Below, piece by piece: positions 43,733-55,116 of a DNA stretch of 64,000 bases. Location: NCBI GenBank assembly GCA_900466945.1, contig UBNV01000019.1, positions 1-64,000 of the forward strand, given 5' to 3'. The translations under genes were made by a program, and so were the position numbers. Under the pieces are notes generated by a model, which was not told the origin of the DNA, searched no databases, and saw only the letters and a list, made by a program, of their open reading frames with translations. The stretch's first letter is position 1, and each line of letters opens with the position of its first letter. This stretch comes from Hyphomicrobiales bacterium (GTDB lineage Bacteria; Pseudomonadota; Alphaproteobacteria; Rhizobiales; Rhizobiaceae).

Positions 43733-44857
43733 ATGAGCCAGTTTCTTAAGCCGAGCCGCCGCCAGTTCCTGCGCCAGTCTGCGGGTCTCGCCGGCCTTGC
43801 CGCCGCCAGCAGCGTGCTTCCTTTCGACATCGCCCGGGCTGCAGGCCTGACCGTCGGCTTCATCTATGTCGGCCCGAAGGATGACTACGGCTACAACCAG
43901 GCCCATGCCGAGGGCGCTGCCGCGATCAAGGCGATCGAGGGCGTGACGGTGATCGAAGAGGAACAGGTCCCAGAAACGGTCGACGTCCAGAAGACCATGG
44001 AGAGCATGATCAATTTCGACGGCGCGACGCTGCTCTTCCCGACCTCCTTCGGCTATTTCGACCCCCATATCCTGACCATGGCGCCGAAATATCCCGATGT
44101 CCGCTTCGAACATTGCGGAGGCCTCTGGACCCCGGACAAGCCCGCCAACACCGGCTCCTATTTTGGCTATATCGGCATGGGCCAGTATCTGAACGGCATC
44201 GTCGCCGGACACATGACCAAGACCAAAAAGATCGGCTTTGTTGCCGCAAAGCCCATTCCGCAGGTCCTGCTCAACATCAACTCCTTCCTGCTCGGCGCTC
44301 GCGCCGTCGATCCGACGATCACCTGCCAGGTCATCTTCACCGGTGAATGGTCGCTCGCCGTCAAGGAAGCGGAAGCCACCAACGCACTCGCCGACCAGGG
44401 CGTCGACGTCGTCACCTGCCACGTGGATGGGCCCAAGGTCGTCATGGAAACCGGCGCCGGTCGCGGCATGTTCCTCTGCGGCTACCACGCCAACCAGAGC
44501 CCGCTGGCGCCGGAAAAATATCTGACCGGTGCCGAGTGGAACTGGTCCAAGGTTTACACCGACATGGTCAACACGACGCTCTCAGGCGGCACCATCGACA
44601 ACTTCGTCCGCGGTGGCCTCGCCGAAGGCTTCGTCAAGATGAGCCCGCTCGGACCGGCAGTCACCGAACCGGCGCGCAAGCAGTTCGATGCGACCCTTGC
44701 CGAAATCATGAAGGGCGGCTTCTCGGTCATCAAGGGACCGCTGAAGGACAACAAGGGCAATGTCATCGCAACCGAAGGCCAGGCCTTCGCCGAGACCGAC
44801 GTTGCGCTCGAGAGCATGAGCTACCTCGTCGAAGGTGTTGTCGGGTCGACCTCGTAA
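43733..44857 (+). CDS. BMP/PnrA-type ABC importer solute-binding protein
   Basis: A 374-aa periplasmic binding protein of the basic membrane protein class. A twin-arginine leader (SRRQFLRQSAGLAGLAAASS) precedes VGFIYVGPKDDYGYNQAHAEG, the family hallmark; FGYIGMGQYLNGIVAGHM and GLAEGFVKMSPLGP also fit. Most BMP proteins bind nucleosides or purines; the enzymes of this operon suggest a different nitrogen compound (inference). Confidence 0.93.
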   Translation: MSQFLKPSRRQFLRQSAGLAGLAAASSVLPFDIARAAGLTVGFIYVGPKDDYGYNQAHAEGAAAIKAIEGVTVIEEEQVPETVDVQKTMESMINFDGATLLFPTSFGYFDPHILTMAPKYPDVRFEHCGGLWTPDKPANTGSYFGYIGMGQYLNGIVAGHMTKTKKIGFVAAKPIPQVLLNINSFLLGARAVDPTITCQVIFTGEWSLAVKEAEATNALADQGVDVVTCHVDGPKVVMETGAGRGMFLCGYHANQSPLAPEKYLTGAEWNWSKVYTDMVNTTLSGGTIDNFVRGGLAEGFVKMSPLGPAVTEPARKQFDATLAEIMKGGFSVIKGPLKDNKGNVIATEGQAFAETDVALESMSYLVEGVVGSTS

Positions 44858-44877
44858 GGAGCCGGGAGGGGCATGAC

Positions 44878-45993
44878 ATGAGTGCACCGGCGGATTTCGC
44901 AAGCCAGCAGGGTCTGGCCAGACGCAGTGTCTCGTTCGAGACGGTCCTGCGCTGGCTCGACCCACTCTTCCTGCCGCTGGCAGCGCTGCTCGCCGGCATG
45001 CTCCTTTTTGCCGTCTTTCTGCTCCTGATCGGCACTTCGCCGATCGAGTTCTACACCCTCGTCTACAAGGCGGGCTTTGGCACCTCCTTTTCCTGGACCA
45101 ACACGCTTGCCCGTGCGGCGCCGCTTCTTCTCGCCGCCCTCTGCGTCGCCCTGCCGGCCCGGCTTGGTCTGGTGGTGATCGGCGGGGAGGGGGCGATCGT
45201 GCTGGGCGGCGTCGGCGCCGGTGCTGTTGCCATGCTGGCCCCAGGCATGCCGGGTCCGGTCGGGATCCTCGCGATGATGATTGCAGGTGCGCTCGTCGGT
45301 GCCATCTGGATCGGTGGCATCGGCGCTCTCAGGCATTTCCGTGGAGTGAACGAAACAATCTCCAGCCTGCTGCTCGCCTATATCGCGATCGCGCTCATGA
45401 ACCATCTGGTGGAAGGACCGCTGCGGGATCCCGCGAGCCTCAACAAGCCATCCACATCGCCTCTGCCGGAGCTCTACCGGATCGGCGAGATCCCGGGAAT
45501 CGGTGTGCATTGGGGGCTCGCAGCCGGCATCATCGCCTGCATCCTCTGCTGGATACTGATCGAAAAGACGACCTTCGGATTTGCGGCCCGCATTGTCGGC
45601 GGCAACATCAGGGCCGCCCAGGTGCAGGGCCTGCCAGCCGGCCTGCTGATGATCGGTTTTACAGCACTTGGCGGCTCTCTCGCTGGCCTCGCAGGTGCCT
45701 TCGAAGTGGCGGCCGTCCATGGTTCGGCCAATGCCTCGCTCGCAGGCGGCTACGGCTATACCGGCATCCTCATCGCCTTCCTCGCCCGGCACAACTGCCT
45801 GGCGATCATCCCGGCCACCCTGCTCTTCGCCGGCTTCGAGGCGTCTAGCGGCCTCGTCCAGCGAAGGCTCGACCTCCCGGATGCGACTATCGTGGTCTTC
45901 CAGGGCATGATCTTCATCGCCATCCTCTTGTCCGACGCATTCCGTGATCGCATCACGCTGGATGGCCTCCTGCTGAAGGGGAAGCGCGCATGA
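44878..45993 (+). CDS. BMP-type ABC importer permease 1
   Basis: A 371-aa permease with about eight or nine membrane segments; the hallmark LGLVVIGGEGAIVLGGVGAG and FRGVNETISSLLLAYIAIAL are present. Relatives are YufP/NupP-like nucleoside permeases. Its ATG lies 20 bases after the binding-protein stop; an in-frame extension overlapping that gene was rejected. Confidence 0.92.
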   Translation: MSAPADFASQQGLARRSVSFETVLRWLDPLFLPLAALLAGMLLFAVFLLLIGTSPIEFYTLVYKAGFGTSFSWTNTLARAAPLLLAALCVALPARLGLVVIGGEGAIVLGGVGAGAVAMLAPGMPGPVGILAMMIAGALVGAIWIGGIGALRHFRGVNETISSLLLAYIAIALMNHLVEGPLRDPASLNKPSTSPLPELYRIGEIPGIGVHWGLAAGIIACILCWILIEKTTFGFAARIVGGNIRAAQVQGLPAGLLMIGFTALGGSLAGLAGAFEVAAVHGSANASLAGGYGYTGILIAFLARHNCLAIIPATLLFAGFEASSGLVQRRLDLPDATIVVFQGMIFIAILLSDAFRDRITLDGLLLKGKRA

Positions 45994-46910
45994 CGGATAT
46001 CGGTCTCTGGGGCGTGCCCCTTGCCATCCTCGGCGGTGCCATCCGTGTCTCCACCCCCTTCATCTTCGTCAGCATCGGCGAATGCCTGACGGAACGTTCC
46101 GGCCGCATCAATCTCGGCCTTGAAGGCACGCTCGTCTTCGGCGCCATGAGCGGCTATGCCGTCGCTTATCATACCGGCTCCGCCTGGGCGGGCACGCTTG
46201 CCGCGGCCGTCTGCGGTCTTCTCTTCGGCCTCTTGCACGGCTGGATCTGCAAGTTCCCCAAGGTCAACGACATCGCGATCGGCATCGCTCTGATGATCTT
46301 CGGCTCGGGCCTCGCCTTCTTCTTCGGCAAGCCCTACGTCCAGCCTGTCGCCCCCGATCTGCCGTCGATCCCGCTCGGTTTCTGGTCGGATATCCCGCAG
46401 GTCCAGGCGGCCCTCAACGTCAACGTCCTCTTCCTGGTCGGCATTGCTCTTGCCTTCCTTGCCGCCTGGGTCCTGAAGAACACCCGCGTCGGCCTCACCA
46501 TCCGGGTCGCGGGTGATAGTGCCGATGCAGCGCGTGCGCTTGGCATCAACGTCAATCGCGTACGGCTTTGGTCGACTGCGGTGGGCGGCGCGCTGGCCGG
46601 CGTCGGCGGCGCATATCTTTCGCTTTTCTATCCGGGCAGCTGGAACGAAGGCATTTCCTCAGGTCAGGGCCTGATGGCGGTGGCATTGGTCATCTTCGCC
46701 CGCTGGAACCCGGTCCATTGCCTCTATGCCTCGCTGCTCTTCGGCGGCGCAGGCGCGCTCGGGCCGGCACTTCAGTCGGTCGGCGTCACCCAGGGCTACT
46801 ACCTCTTCTACGCAGCGCCTTACGTGCTCACTCTTGGCCTTCTGATCGCGATCAGTTCGCGCACCCGGGCCATGGTCTCGGCCCCGGCCGAACTCAGCAT
46901 CACCAAATAG
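45990..46910 (+). CDS. BMP-type ABC importer permease 2
   Basis: A 306-aa permease with the hallmark ERSGRINLGLEGTLVFGAM and NVNRVRLWSTAVGGALAGVG. It overlaps permease 1 by 4 bases and forms the heterodimeric channel with it. Confidence 0.93.
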   Translation: MTDIGLWGVPLAILGGAIRVSTPFIFVSIGECLTERSGRINLGLEGTLVFGAMSGYAVAYHTGSAWAGTLAAAVCGLLFGLLHGWICKFPKVNDIAIGIALMIFGSGLAFFFGKPYVQPVAPDLPSIPLGFWSDIPQVQAALNVNVLFLVGIALAFLAAWVLKNTRVGLTIRVAGDSADAARALGINVNRVRLWSTAVGGALAGVGGAYLSLFYPGSWNEGISSGQGLMAVALVIFARWNPVHCLYASLLFGGAGALGPALQSVGVTQGYYLFYAAPYVLTLGLLIAISSRTRAMVSAPAELSITK

Positions 46911-46921
46911 GAGCAGGATCC

Positions 46922-47938
46922 ATGAACGGACTTGGCGGTCTCAACAAGTCGCCCGAGGGCGTGGTCATCGGCCTCGTGCAGCTGCAATTGCCGAATACGG
47001 TGACGCGGGCCGATCTGGCCGCCCAGACCGACAAGGTCGTCGGCATGGTCGCCAAGGCGCGCCGCAACATCGCCGGCATGGATCTCGTCGTCTTCCCCGA
47101 ATATGCCCTGCATGGCCTGTCGATGGATACGAACCCGGACATTATGTGCCGGATGGAGGGTCCCGAAGTCGCAGCCTTCAAGCAGGCCTGCCGCGACAAT
47201 CGCATATGGGGCTGTTTCTCCATCATGGAATACAATCCCGGCGGCAATCCATGGAACACCGGTCTGATCATAGACGACAAAGGCGAGATCAGGCTCTACT
47301 ACCGCAAGCTCCATCCCTGGGTGCCGGTCGAACCCTGGGAGCCCGGCGATCTCGGAATTCCCGTCATCGAAGGCCCCAAAGGCTGCAAGCTCTCGCTGAT
47401 CATCTGCCACGACGGCATGTTCCCGGAAATGGCACGCGAGGCGGCCTATAAGGGCGCCGAAATCATGCTGCGCACGGCGGGCTACACCGCCCCGATGCGC
47501 GAGGCCTGGCGCTTCACCAACCAGTCCAATTCCTTCTGCAATCTCATGGTCACCGCCAATGTCTGCATGTGCGGATCGGACGGTACCTTCGATTCCATGG
47601 GCGAGGGTATGATCGTCAATTTCGACGGCAGCATCATCGCCCACGGCACGTCCGGCCGCCCGGACGAGATCATCACGGCCGAAGTGCGCCCCGATCTCGT
47701 GCGCGAGGCGCGCCGCGTCTGGGGTGTCGAAAACAACATCTACCAGCTTGGCCATCGCGGCTTTTCGGCCGTGGCCGGCGGTGCGGGGGATTGCCCCTAT
47801 ACCTTCATGCAGGACCTGGTGGCCGGAGAATACAAACTCCCCTGGGAAGACGAAGTCCAGGTGACCGACGGCACGTCCTGCGGCTTCCCGAAACCCGTCC
47901 GCCGCTACGGCGAGACCAACAAGGAGGCGGCGGAATGA
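46922..47938 (+). CDS. amiF: Formamidase, nitrilase superfamily
   Basis: A 338-aa cytoplasmic amidase that in characterised relatives converts formamide to formate and ammonia. The Glu-Lys-Cys triad is visible in [21 protein letters not shown] and [10 protein letters not shown]. The whole chain, including GENNIY-like [12 protein letters not shown] and the C-terminal [13 protein letters not shown], follows the AmiF pattern at the right length. It lies 11 bases after permease 2 and overlaps the next gene by 4. Confidence 0.87.
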   Translation: MNGLGGLNKSPEGVVIGLVQLQLPNTVTRADLAAQTDKVVGMVAKARRNIAGMDLVVFPEYALHGLSMDTNPDIMCRMEGPEVAAFKQACRDNRIWGCFSIMEYNPGGNPWNTGLIIDDKGEIRLYYRKLHPWVPVEPWEPGDLGIPVIEGPKGCKLSLIICHDGMFPEMAREAAYKGAEIMLRTAGYTAPMREAWRFTNQSNSFCNLMVTANVCMCGSDGTFDSMGEGMIVNFDGSIIAHGTSGRPDEIITAEVRPDLVREARRVWGVENNIYQLGHRGFSAVAGGAGDCPYTFMQDLVAGEYKLPWEDEVQVTDGTSCGFPKPVRRYGETNKEAAE

Positions 47939-48612
47939 CGACCATCAAGGCAGATCCCTATCTCTGGCCCTATAACGGCGATCTTCGTCCTGAGAACACC
48001 GCGCTCATCATCATCGACATGCAGACCGATTTCTGTGGTGTCGGCGGTTATGTCGACAAGATGGGCTACGACCTCTCGCTGACCCGCGCACCGATCGAGC
48101 CGATCAAGAAGGTGCTCTCGGCCATGCGTGCCAAGGGCTACCACATCATCCACACCCGCGAGGGCCATCGCCCTGATCTCTCCGACCTGCCGCCGAACAA
48201 ACGCTGGCGCTCGCAGCAGATCGGCGCCGGCATCGGCGATGCCGGTCCTTGCGGCCGCATCCTCGTGCGCGGCGAACCGGGCTGGGAAATCATCGACGAA
48301 CTGGCACCGTTGCCGGGCGAAGCGATCATCGACAAGCCGGGCAAGGGCTCCTTCTGCGCCACCGATCTCGAACTCATCCTGCGCACCCGTGGCATCGAAA
48401 ACATCATCCTGACCGGCATCACCACGGATGTCTGCGTGCACACGACGATGCGCGAGGCGAATGACCGCGGCTTCGAATGCGTCATCCTCGAGGACTGCTG
48501 CGGTGCGACCGATCCCGGCAACCATGCCGCCGCCATCAAGATGGTGAAGATGCAGGGTGGCGTCTTCGGCTCCGTCTCCGACAGCGAAAAGCTTGCGGAC
48601 GCCCTGCCATGA
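47935..48612 (+). CDS. biuH: Isochorismatase-family cysteine hydrolase, biuret-hydrolase-like
   Basis: A 225-aa amidohydrolase. The Asp-Lys-Cys triad is in [25 protein letters not shown] and [20 protein letters not shown]-terminal [18 protein letters not shown] and the [13 protein letters not shown] segment closely recall the Rhizobium biuret hydrolase as I remember it; biuret gives allophanate and ammonia. A ureidoacrylate or other amide substrate remains possible. The start overlaps amiF (ATGA). Confidence 0.78.
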   Translation: MTTIKADPYLWPYNGDLRPENTALIIIDMQTDFCGVGGYVDKMGYDLSLTRAPIEPIKKVLSAMRAKGYHIIHTREGHRPDLSDLPPNKRWRSQQIGAGIGDAGPCGRILVRGEPGWEIIDELAPLPGEAIIDKPGKGSFCATDLELILRTRGIENIILTGITTDVCVHTTMREANDRGFECVILEDCCGATDPGNHAAAIKMVKMQGGVFGSVSDSEKLADALP

Positions 48613-50147
48613 AGGTCCCGGCGCAAGAGTTCAAGACACCCGATCACGCCATGTCGGTGGAAACCGTCGGCATGACCATGCGCTTCGGCAGCTTCACGGC
48701 CCTCAACGACGTCTCGATCCGTGTCGCCGCCGGCTCCTTCCATGTCTTGCTTGGTGAGAACGGCGCGGGAAAGTCCACCCTCGTCAAATGCATGATGGGC
48801 TTCTACAAGCCGACTTCGGGCCAGATGATGGTCGAGGGCCTTGAGGTCGAGATCCCCGATCCCCGTGCCGCCCATGATCTCGGGCTTGGCATGGTCTACC
48901 AGCATTTCACCCTCGTTCCCTCGCTCACCGCAGCCGAAAACCTCGTCATCAGCCGGGCGGACGCACCGGCGCTGATCGACTGGAAGAAGGAGCGCCAGGC
49001 GCTATCCGCCTTCATGGACCGCATGCCCTTCTCCGTGCCGCTCGACATCCCCGTCGGCCGGCTCGCCGCCGGTGAAAAGCAGAAGCTGGAACTCCTGAAG
49101 CAGCTTTATCTCGGCCGCCGTTTCCTGATCCTTGACGAGCCGACCTCGGTGCTGACACCGGCGGAAGCCGACGAATTGCTCGGCATGGTCCGGGGTTTGA
49201 CGAGTGCCGGCGAACTCACCTGCCTGATGATCAGCCACAAGTTCCGCGAAGTGACAGCCTTTGCCGACGAAGTCTCGGTCCTGAGACGCGGCGAATATGT
49301 CGGCGGCGGCAAGGTCTCCGATCTCACGACTTCCGAGATGGCGGCGATGATGATCGGTGAAAAGGAGCTGGTAAAGCCGGCCGCCCGCGTCGCCTACCAG
49401 GGCGTGCCCGTCCTCTCCGTCTCCGGCGTAAGGGCCCCGGATCGCTCCGGCCTGAAGACGATCGACATCGCCGATCTCACCGTAAAGTCCGGCGAGATCG
49501 TTGGCATCGCGGGCATTTCCGGCAATGGACAGTTGGAGCTGATGGAGATCCTGACGGGACAGCGGCCACTGGAAAAGGGCGAGATCCGGGTCAAGGCGGA
49601 GCCCTATCACGCCCGCCGCGGAGAAGCCCGCAAGCTCAACGTCCGCTATCTGCCCGAGGAGCCCTTGAAGAACGCCTGCGCCCCCCGGATGACGGTGGCC
49701 GAGAACATCTTCTTCCGTGATTTCGACTTTGCCGCAGGCAGCAGCCAGTTCTGGCTCGATGGCAGCCGCATGCTCGAGCAGGCGGGCCATCTGGTTGGCG
49801 AGTACAAGGTCAAGACGGCGTCGCTGCAGTCCCCGATCGCCTCCCTCTCCGGCGGCAATGTGCAGCGCGCGGTTCTTGCCCGCGAACTGACCGGCGACGT
49901 CGATCTGCTCATCATCACCAATCCCTGCTTTGGCCTCGATTTCTCGGCCGTTGCCGAAATCCGTGCCCGTATCATGGCCGCAAGAAATGCAGGCGCGGCA
50001 GTTCTCCTGATCTCTGAGGATCTCGACGAAATTCTCCAGCTCTCCGACCGGATCCTCGTGATGTCGGAAGGGCATATCGCTTACGAGACCCCAGCCGCGA
50101 ACGCCGATATCGGCGAGATCGGCCGGCACATGGCAGGACATCACTGA
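48609..50147 (+). CDS. BMP-type ABC importer ATPase (two fused nucleotide-binding domains)
   Basis: A 512-aa tandem ATPase. Domain 1 has Walker [10 protein letters not shown], a relaxed signature [10 protein letters not shown] and Walker [12 protein letters not shown]. Domain 2 has a degenerate Walker A ([12 protein letters not shown]) but an intact signature [10 protein letters not shown], and DEP is replaced by TNPCFGLD. Such asymmetry is usual for RbsA/YufO-type proteins. It overlaps biuH by 4 bases, placing transport and hydrolysis in one transcript. Confidence 0.92.
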   Translation: MKVPAQEFKTPDHAMSVETVGMTMRFGSFTALNDVSIRVAAGSFHVLLGENGAGKSTLVKCMMGFYKPTSGQMMVEGLEVEIPDPRAAHDLGLGMVYQHFTLVPSLTAAENLVISRADAPALIDWKKERQALSAFMDRMPFSVPLDIPVGRLAAGEKQKLELLKQLYLGRRFLILDEPTSVLTPAEADELLGMVRGLTSAGELTCLMISHKFREVTAFADEVSVLRRGEYVGGGKVSDLTTSEMAAMMIGEKELVKPAARVAYQGVPVLSVSGVRAPDRSGLKTIDIADLTVKSGEIVGIAGISGNGQLELMEILTGQRPLEKGEIRVKAEPYHARRGEARKLNVRYLPEEPLKNACAPRMTVAENIFFRDFDFAAGSSQFWLDGSRMLEQAGHLVGEYKVKTASLQSPIASLSGGNVQRAVLARELTGDVDLLIITNPCFGLDFSAVAEIRARIMAARNAGAAVLLISEDLDEILQLSDRILVMSEGHIAYETPAANADIGEIGRHMAGHH

Positions 50148-50812
50148 TGGCAATCATCAAGGCGCGTCCCTTCGACTTCGACCTCGATCGGGACCATGCG
50201 GCCCTCATCATCATCGACATGCAGCGCGACTTCGTCGAGCCCGGCGGCTTCGGCGAAACGCTGGGCAACAAGGTTGCGCTCCTGCAGGCAATCATTCCGG
50301 CGACGGCAAGGCTGCTCGCCGCCTTCCGCGCTGCCGGATTACCTGTCATCCATACCCGCGAATGCCATCGCCCGGATCTTTCCGATTGCCCGCCCGCCAA
50401 GCGCGAGCGCGGCAAACCGTCTTTGCGCATCGGCGATCCCGGTCCCATGGGCCGCATCCTCATATCCGGCGAACCCGGTGCCGACATCATTCCGGAACTC
50501 TATCCGGTGGAGGGCGAAATCGTGCTCGACAAACCCGGCAAGGGCGCCTTCTACGCGACGCCGCTCGGAGAGATCCTGGCCGAGCGGAAGATCCGCCAGC
50601 TCGTCTTCGCCGGCGTCACCACCGAAGTCTGCGTCCAGACCACCATGCGTGAAGCGAATGATCGCGGCTTCGAATGCCTGCTCGCGACCGATGCCACAGA
50701 GAGCTACTTCCCCGAATTCAAACAGGCGGCCATCGACATGATCACCGCGCAAGGAGCTATCGTCGGCTGGGCGGCAGGCGTCGATCAGATCGTGGAGGCG
50801 CTCGATGTCTGA
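50147..50812 (+). CDS. Second isochorismatase-family cysteine hydrolase
   Basis: A 221-aa paralogue of the biuH-like gene. Triad motifs are [28 protein letters not shown] and [19 protein letters not shown]. The N-terminal lid differs ([12 protein letters not shown]), suggesting a different but related amide, such as triuret or a ureide. It overlaps the ATPase gene by one base. No direct evidence of the substrate. Confidence 0.83.
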   Translation: MAIIKARPFDFDLDRDHAALIIIDMQRDFVEPGGFGETLGNKVALLQAIIPATARLLAAFRAAGLPVIHTRECHRPDLSDCPPAKRERGKPSLRIGDPGPMGRILISGEPGADIIPELYPVEGEIVLDKPGKGAFYATPLGEILAERKIRQLVFAGVTTEVCVQTTMREANDRGFECLLATDATESYFPEFKQAAIDMITAQGAIVGWAAGVDQIVEALDV

Positions 50813-51137
50813 AGCTTTGAGTTTTCCGGATTTCCTGCGCGGTGGCTGGCAGCACTGCCAGTTCGAATACTTCCGTGAGGGTGTCGAGATCTGCCGTCTG
50901 GTGACGGGCGAGCCCGAACTGGCACTGCTGCGCTACGCCCCGGGCGCCTCCGTGCCCAGGCATCTGCATGTAGGGCTCGAAACGATCCTGGTGCTGGAAG
51001 GATCTCAAAGCGATGAATTCGGCCACTATCCCAAGGGATCACTGATCGCCAATCCTGAAGGGACAACGCATTCCGTCTCGTCGGAGGAGGGCTGCGTGGT
51101 GCTCATCCAGTGGACGAAGCCGGTCAAAATTCTCTAA
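50805..51137 (+). CDS. Cupin-domain protein
   Basis: A 110-aa single-domain cupin. Motif 1 is [20 protein letters not shown] (metal ligands His-His-Glu), motif 2 [15 protein letters not shown] with a His. It resembles ChrR-type anti-sigma cupins in sequence but is free-standing. It overlaps the cysteine hydrolase by 8 bases and ends the operon. It may act on or sense the operon substrate; unproven. Confidence 0.8.
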   Translation: MSEALSFPDFLRGGWQHCQFEYFREGVEICRLVTGEPELALLRYAPGASVPRHLHVGLETILVLEGSQSDEFGHYPKGSLIANPEGTTHSVSSEEGCVVLIQWTKPVKIL

Positions 51138-51167
51138 ATTATGTTGCCGGCTAATGTTCTTCGGAGT

Positions 51168-51905
51168 TCAGTAGGAACTCTCCAGGCTATAACGGCTGCC
51201 GGGATAAAGAAGCCGCACCGACGTCACCAACCGGTCGCCTGACCAGGTCCTTCGCCTGACCTGAAGGCAGGGTTCCGATTTGGCAATCGCCAGAAGCCGG
51301 CATTCCCAGGGCTGTGGGAGTACAGCCTCGACGAACTGCTCGGCGCGCGAGATCGGCGCGATGGAGCTCAAATAGGCGCTTGGCGTGATCGTGTGAAAAT
51401 CGCGGTCCAGGTAGTCGGGCGCGACTTCCGCGTTGACGAAACGGTCTTCGATCTGGATTGGAAGATCATCTTCCTTGTGCACGATCACCGAATGAAAGGC
51501 GGTCGTGCCGGCTGCAACCTCAAGCCGATCGGCGAGATCATGGTCGCAGACTTCAGCCTGTTTCAGCACGAGTTCGGCCGAATGCAGCCCGCCACGCTCC
51601 GCGATCTCGTCCGCAATGCTGCGAACATCCGCCACGCTGGCACTGCGCTTCTTCGGCGCGACAAACGAACCACGCCCCTGGACGCGGATGATAACGCCTT
51701 CGCTGGCGAGCTCCCGGAGCGCCCGATGAGCCGTCATCCGGCTGACGCCCAGCAGCTCCACCAGCTCGTTCTCGGAAGGAATGCGATGATTGGTCGGCCA
51801 TTCGCCGCGCTCGATCCGGGCCTTGATCTCGGATTTCATCTGCTCGTAGAGCGGCGTGTCCTGCCGTTCCTCGGGGAGTGTAAATCCTGGCTGCTCTTCG
51901 GACAT
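51168..51905 (-). CDS. hutC: GntR-family histidine utilization repressor
   Basis: A 245-aa repressor. The N-terminal winged helix is LYEQMKSEIKARIERGEWP to GVSRMTAHRALRELASEG, and the C-terminal UTRA domain binds the effector (urocanate in known HutC). It is the last gene of the hut operon, an arrangement giving autoregulation. Confidence 0.92.
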   Translation of the reverse strand: MSEEQPGFTLPEERQDTPLYEQMKSEIKARIERGEWPTNHRIPSENELVELLGVSRMTAHRALRELASEGVIIRVQGRGSFVAPKKRSASVADVRSIADEIAERGGLHSAELVLKQAEVCDHDLADRLEVAAGTTAFHSVIVHKEDDLPIQIEDRFVNAEVAPDYLDRDFHTITPSAYLSSIAPISRAEQFVEAVLPQPWECRLLAIAKSEPCLQVRRRTWSGDRLVTSVRLLYPGSRYSLESSY

Positions 51906-51993
51906 GGTGGTCGACCCTGATAGTTGAGGAGCCTATCGGCATTTGCCTCTGCCGGAACGCCTCAGCCGCTCCCTTTATCGGCAGAGGCCTTGT

Positions 51994-52611
51994 TTAGGCA
52001 ACCTGTTCCGCATCCGGTGTCTCGGCAGACACGGCGGTCACTTCGATGACGTAGAGCATGCATCCCAAACCACGGGGCGTGATCGCAAGCTCGAGCGGCC
52101 TGTCGAGGCCGACCAGCACGTCACCGAGCCCGACATCCGATTGCAGGCTATCGATCGCAACAACGGCTTCATCTCGGAAGACGACAGCGACGGTATCGGC
52201 GGTTAACGAAAGCGTTTGCGCATCAGACACGACGATCTTCGTCATGCGATGAACCAACTGCCCGCGCCGGCTCATGACATTGAGATCGAGCGTTTCGCCG
52301 CCAAGGCAATCCGCCTGAACCTCCGCATCGCCGGAAAAGGCGAAGGGAGGCGATTCCACGAGAAGCGGCGGCTCCTGTCTCCCATCGACCGTCAGATGCA
52401 TGCCGTCGCCCTGGAGAACGGCGATCGTCCTGTCGATCCCGGCAAAGATCGAGAATGGACCGGAGGCCCCGACGGTCGCGAGACTGATCCGCCAGTCGAA
52501 CACGCCGGATCCATCCGAAGCAGGCCTGGAGATCACCTCGCGGGTGATTCCCAGCCCGTTTTTCCAGGGCATCTTCAGTTGCTCGCCAAAGCGCTGGATG
52601 CGGAGGGACAT
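51994..52611 (-). CDS. hutD: HutD-family protein
   Basis: A 205-aa bicupin-like protein with the family N-terminus MPWKNGLGITREV, FDWRISLATV and SIFAGIDRTIAVLQGDGM. HutD proteins are thought to limit the level of hut activity, possibly by binding a pathway intermediate; no catalytic role is established. ATG 52611 fits the family N-terminus. Confidence 0.9.
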   Translation of the reverse strand: MSLRIQRFGEQLKMPWKNGLGITREVISRPASDGSGVFDWRISLATVGASGPFSIFAGIDRTIAVLQGDGMHLTVDGRQEPPLLVESPPFAFSGDAEVQADCLGGETLDLNVMSRRGQLVHRMTKIVVSDAQTLSLTADTVAVVFRDEAVVAIDSLQSDVGLGDVLVGLDRPLELAITPRGLGCMLYVIEVTAVSAETPDAEQVA

Positions 52612-52628
52612 TGGGGCGTCCGTCTCCC

Positions 52629-54302
<1,674 letters not shown>

Positions 54303-54314
54303 TGTCCTCGCTCC

Positions 54315-55115
54315 TCAGCGTTTCAGTTCGAGCGCGATGGCTTCGATTGATGTCAAAATGTCCTTGAGATGGCGCCGCAGTGTCTCAGCCTTCTCGGCGT
54401 CATATGCGAAGGGTGGTGCTTCGGTGGCGAGATGCGTGATCTGCGCCAGTTCCATCTGGATGGCATGCACACCGGTCTCCGGTTTCCCGTAATGCCGTGT
54501 CGTCCAGCCGCCCTTGAAGCGACCGTTGACCACAGAGGCATATCCCTCGGCCCGACCGGCGATCTCCGCAGCGGCTTTCTCGATCCTGGCATCGCAGGTG
54601 CGGCCCCTGTCCGTGCCGATGTTGAAGTCCGGAAGAGGCCCTTCGAACAAAAATGGGATCAGCGAGCGGATCGAATGGCAGTCGTAAAGCACCGCCACGC
54701 CATGGATCGCCTTCACGCGCTCGATCTCGGCTTCCAGCGCAGCATGATAGGGCGCATGGAAGCCTGCCAGCCGCTCGGCAATGTCGTTGCTCGTTGGTTC
54801 CTCGCCGCGTTTCCAGATGGCGACCCCGTCGAAATCCGTGTCCGGAACGAGACCGGTGGTGTTCTGCCCCGGATAGAGGCTCACGCCATCCGGATCGCGG
54901 TTTGCATCGATCACGTAGCGATGGAAGGTCGCCCTGACCGTCGTCGCATCCGGCAGTAGTCCGGCATAGAGATCATGGATATGCCAGTCGGTATCGGCCA
55001 GCAGCTTGCCATTGTCATTGAGGCGATCCCAGATCGCCCGCGGCACATCCGTGCCCGTATGCGGAAAGGCGAGGATGACGGGCGAGCCGCCTTGGTTGAC
55101 TTCGAAGACGGCCAT
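54315..55115 (-). CDS. hutG: N-formylglutamate deformylase
   Basis: A 266-aa hydrolase producing glutamate and formate, the last step of the five-enzyme hut route. It shows FPHTGTDVP, TDWHIHDLY, YVIDANRDP and YDCHSIRS, the metal and substrate motifs of this family. ATG 55115 lies beside the hutH stop. Confidence 0.95.
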   Translation of the reverse strand: MAVFEVNQGGSPVILAFPHTGTDVPRAIWDRLNDNGKLLADTDWHIHDLYAGLLPDATTVRATFHRYVIDANRDPDGVSLYPGQNTTGLVPDTDFDGVAIWKRGEEPTSNDIAERLAGFHAPYHAALEAEIERVKAIHGVAVLYDCHSIRSLIPFLFEGPLPDFNIGTDRGRTCDARIEKAAAEIAGRAEGYASVVNGRFKGGWTTRHYGKPETGVHAIQMELAQITHLATEAPPFAYDAEKAETLRRHLKDILTSIEAIALELKR

Positions 55116-55116
55116 C

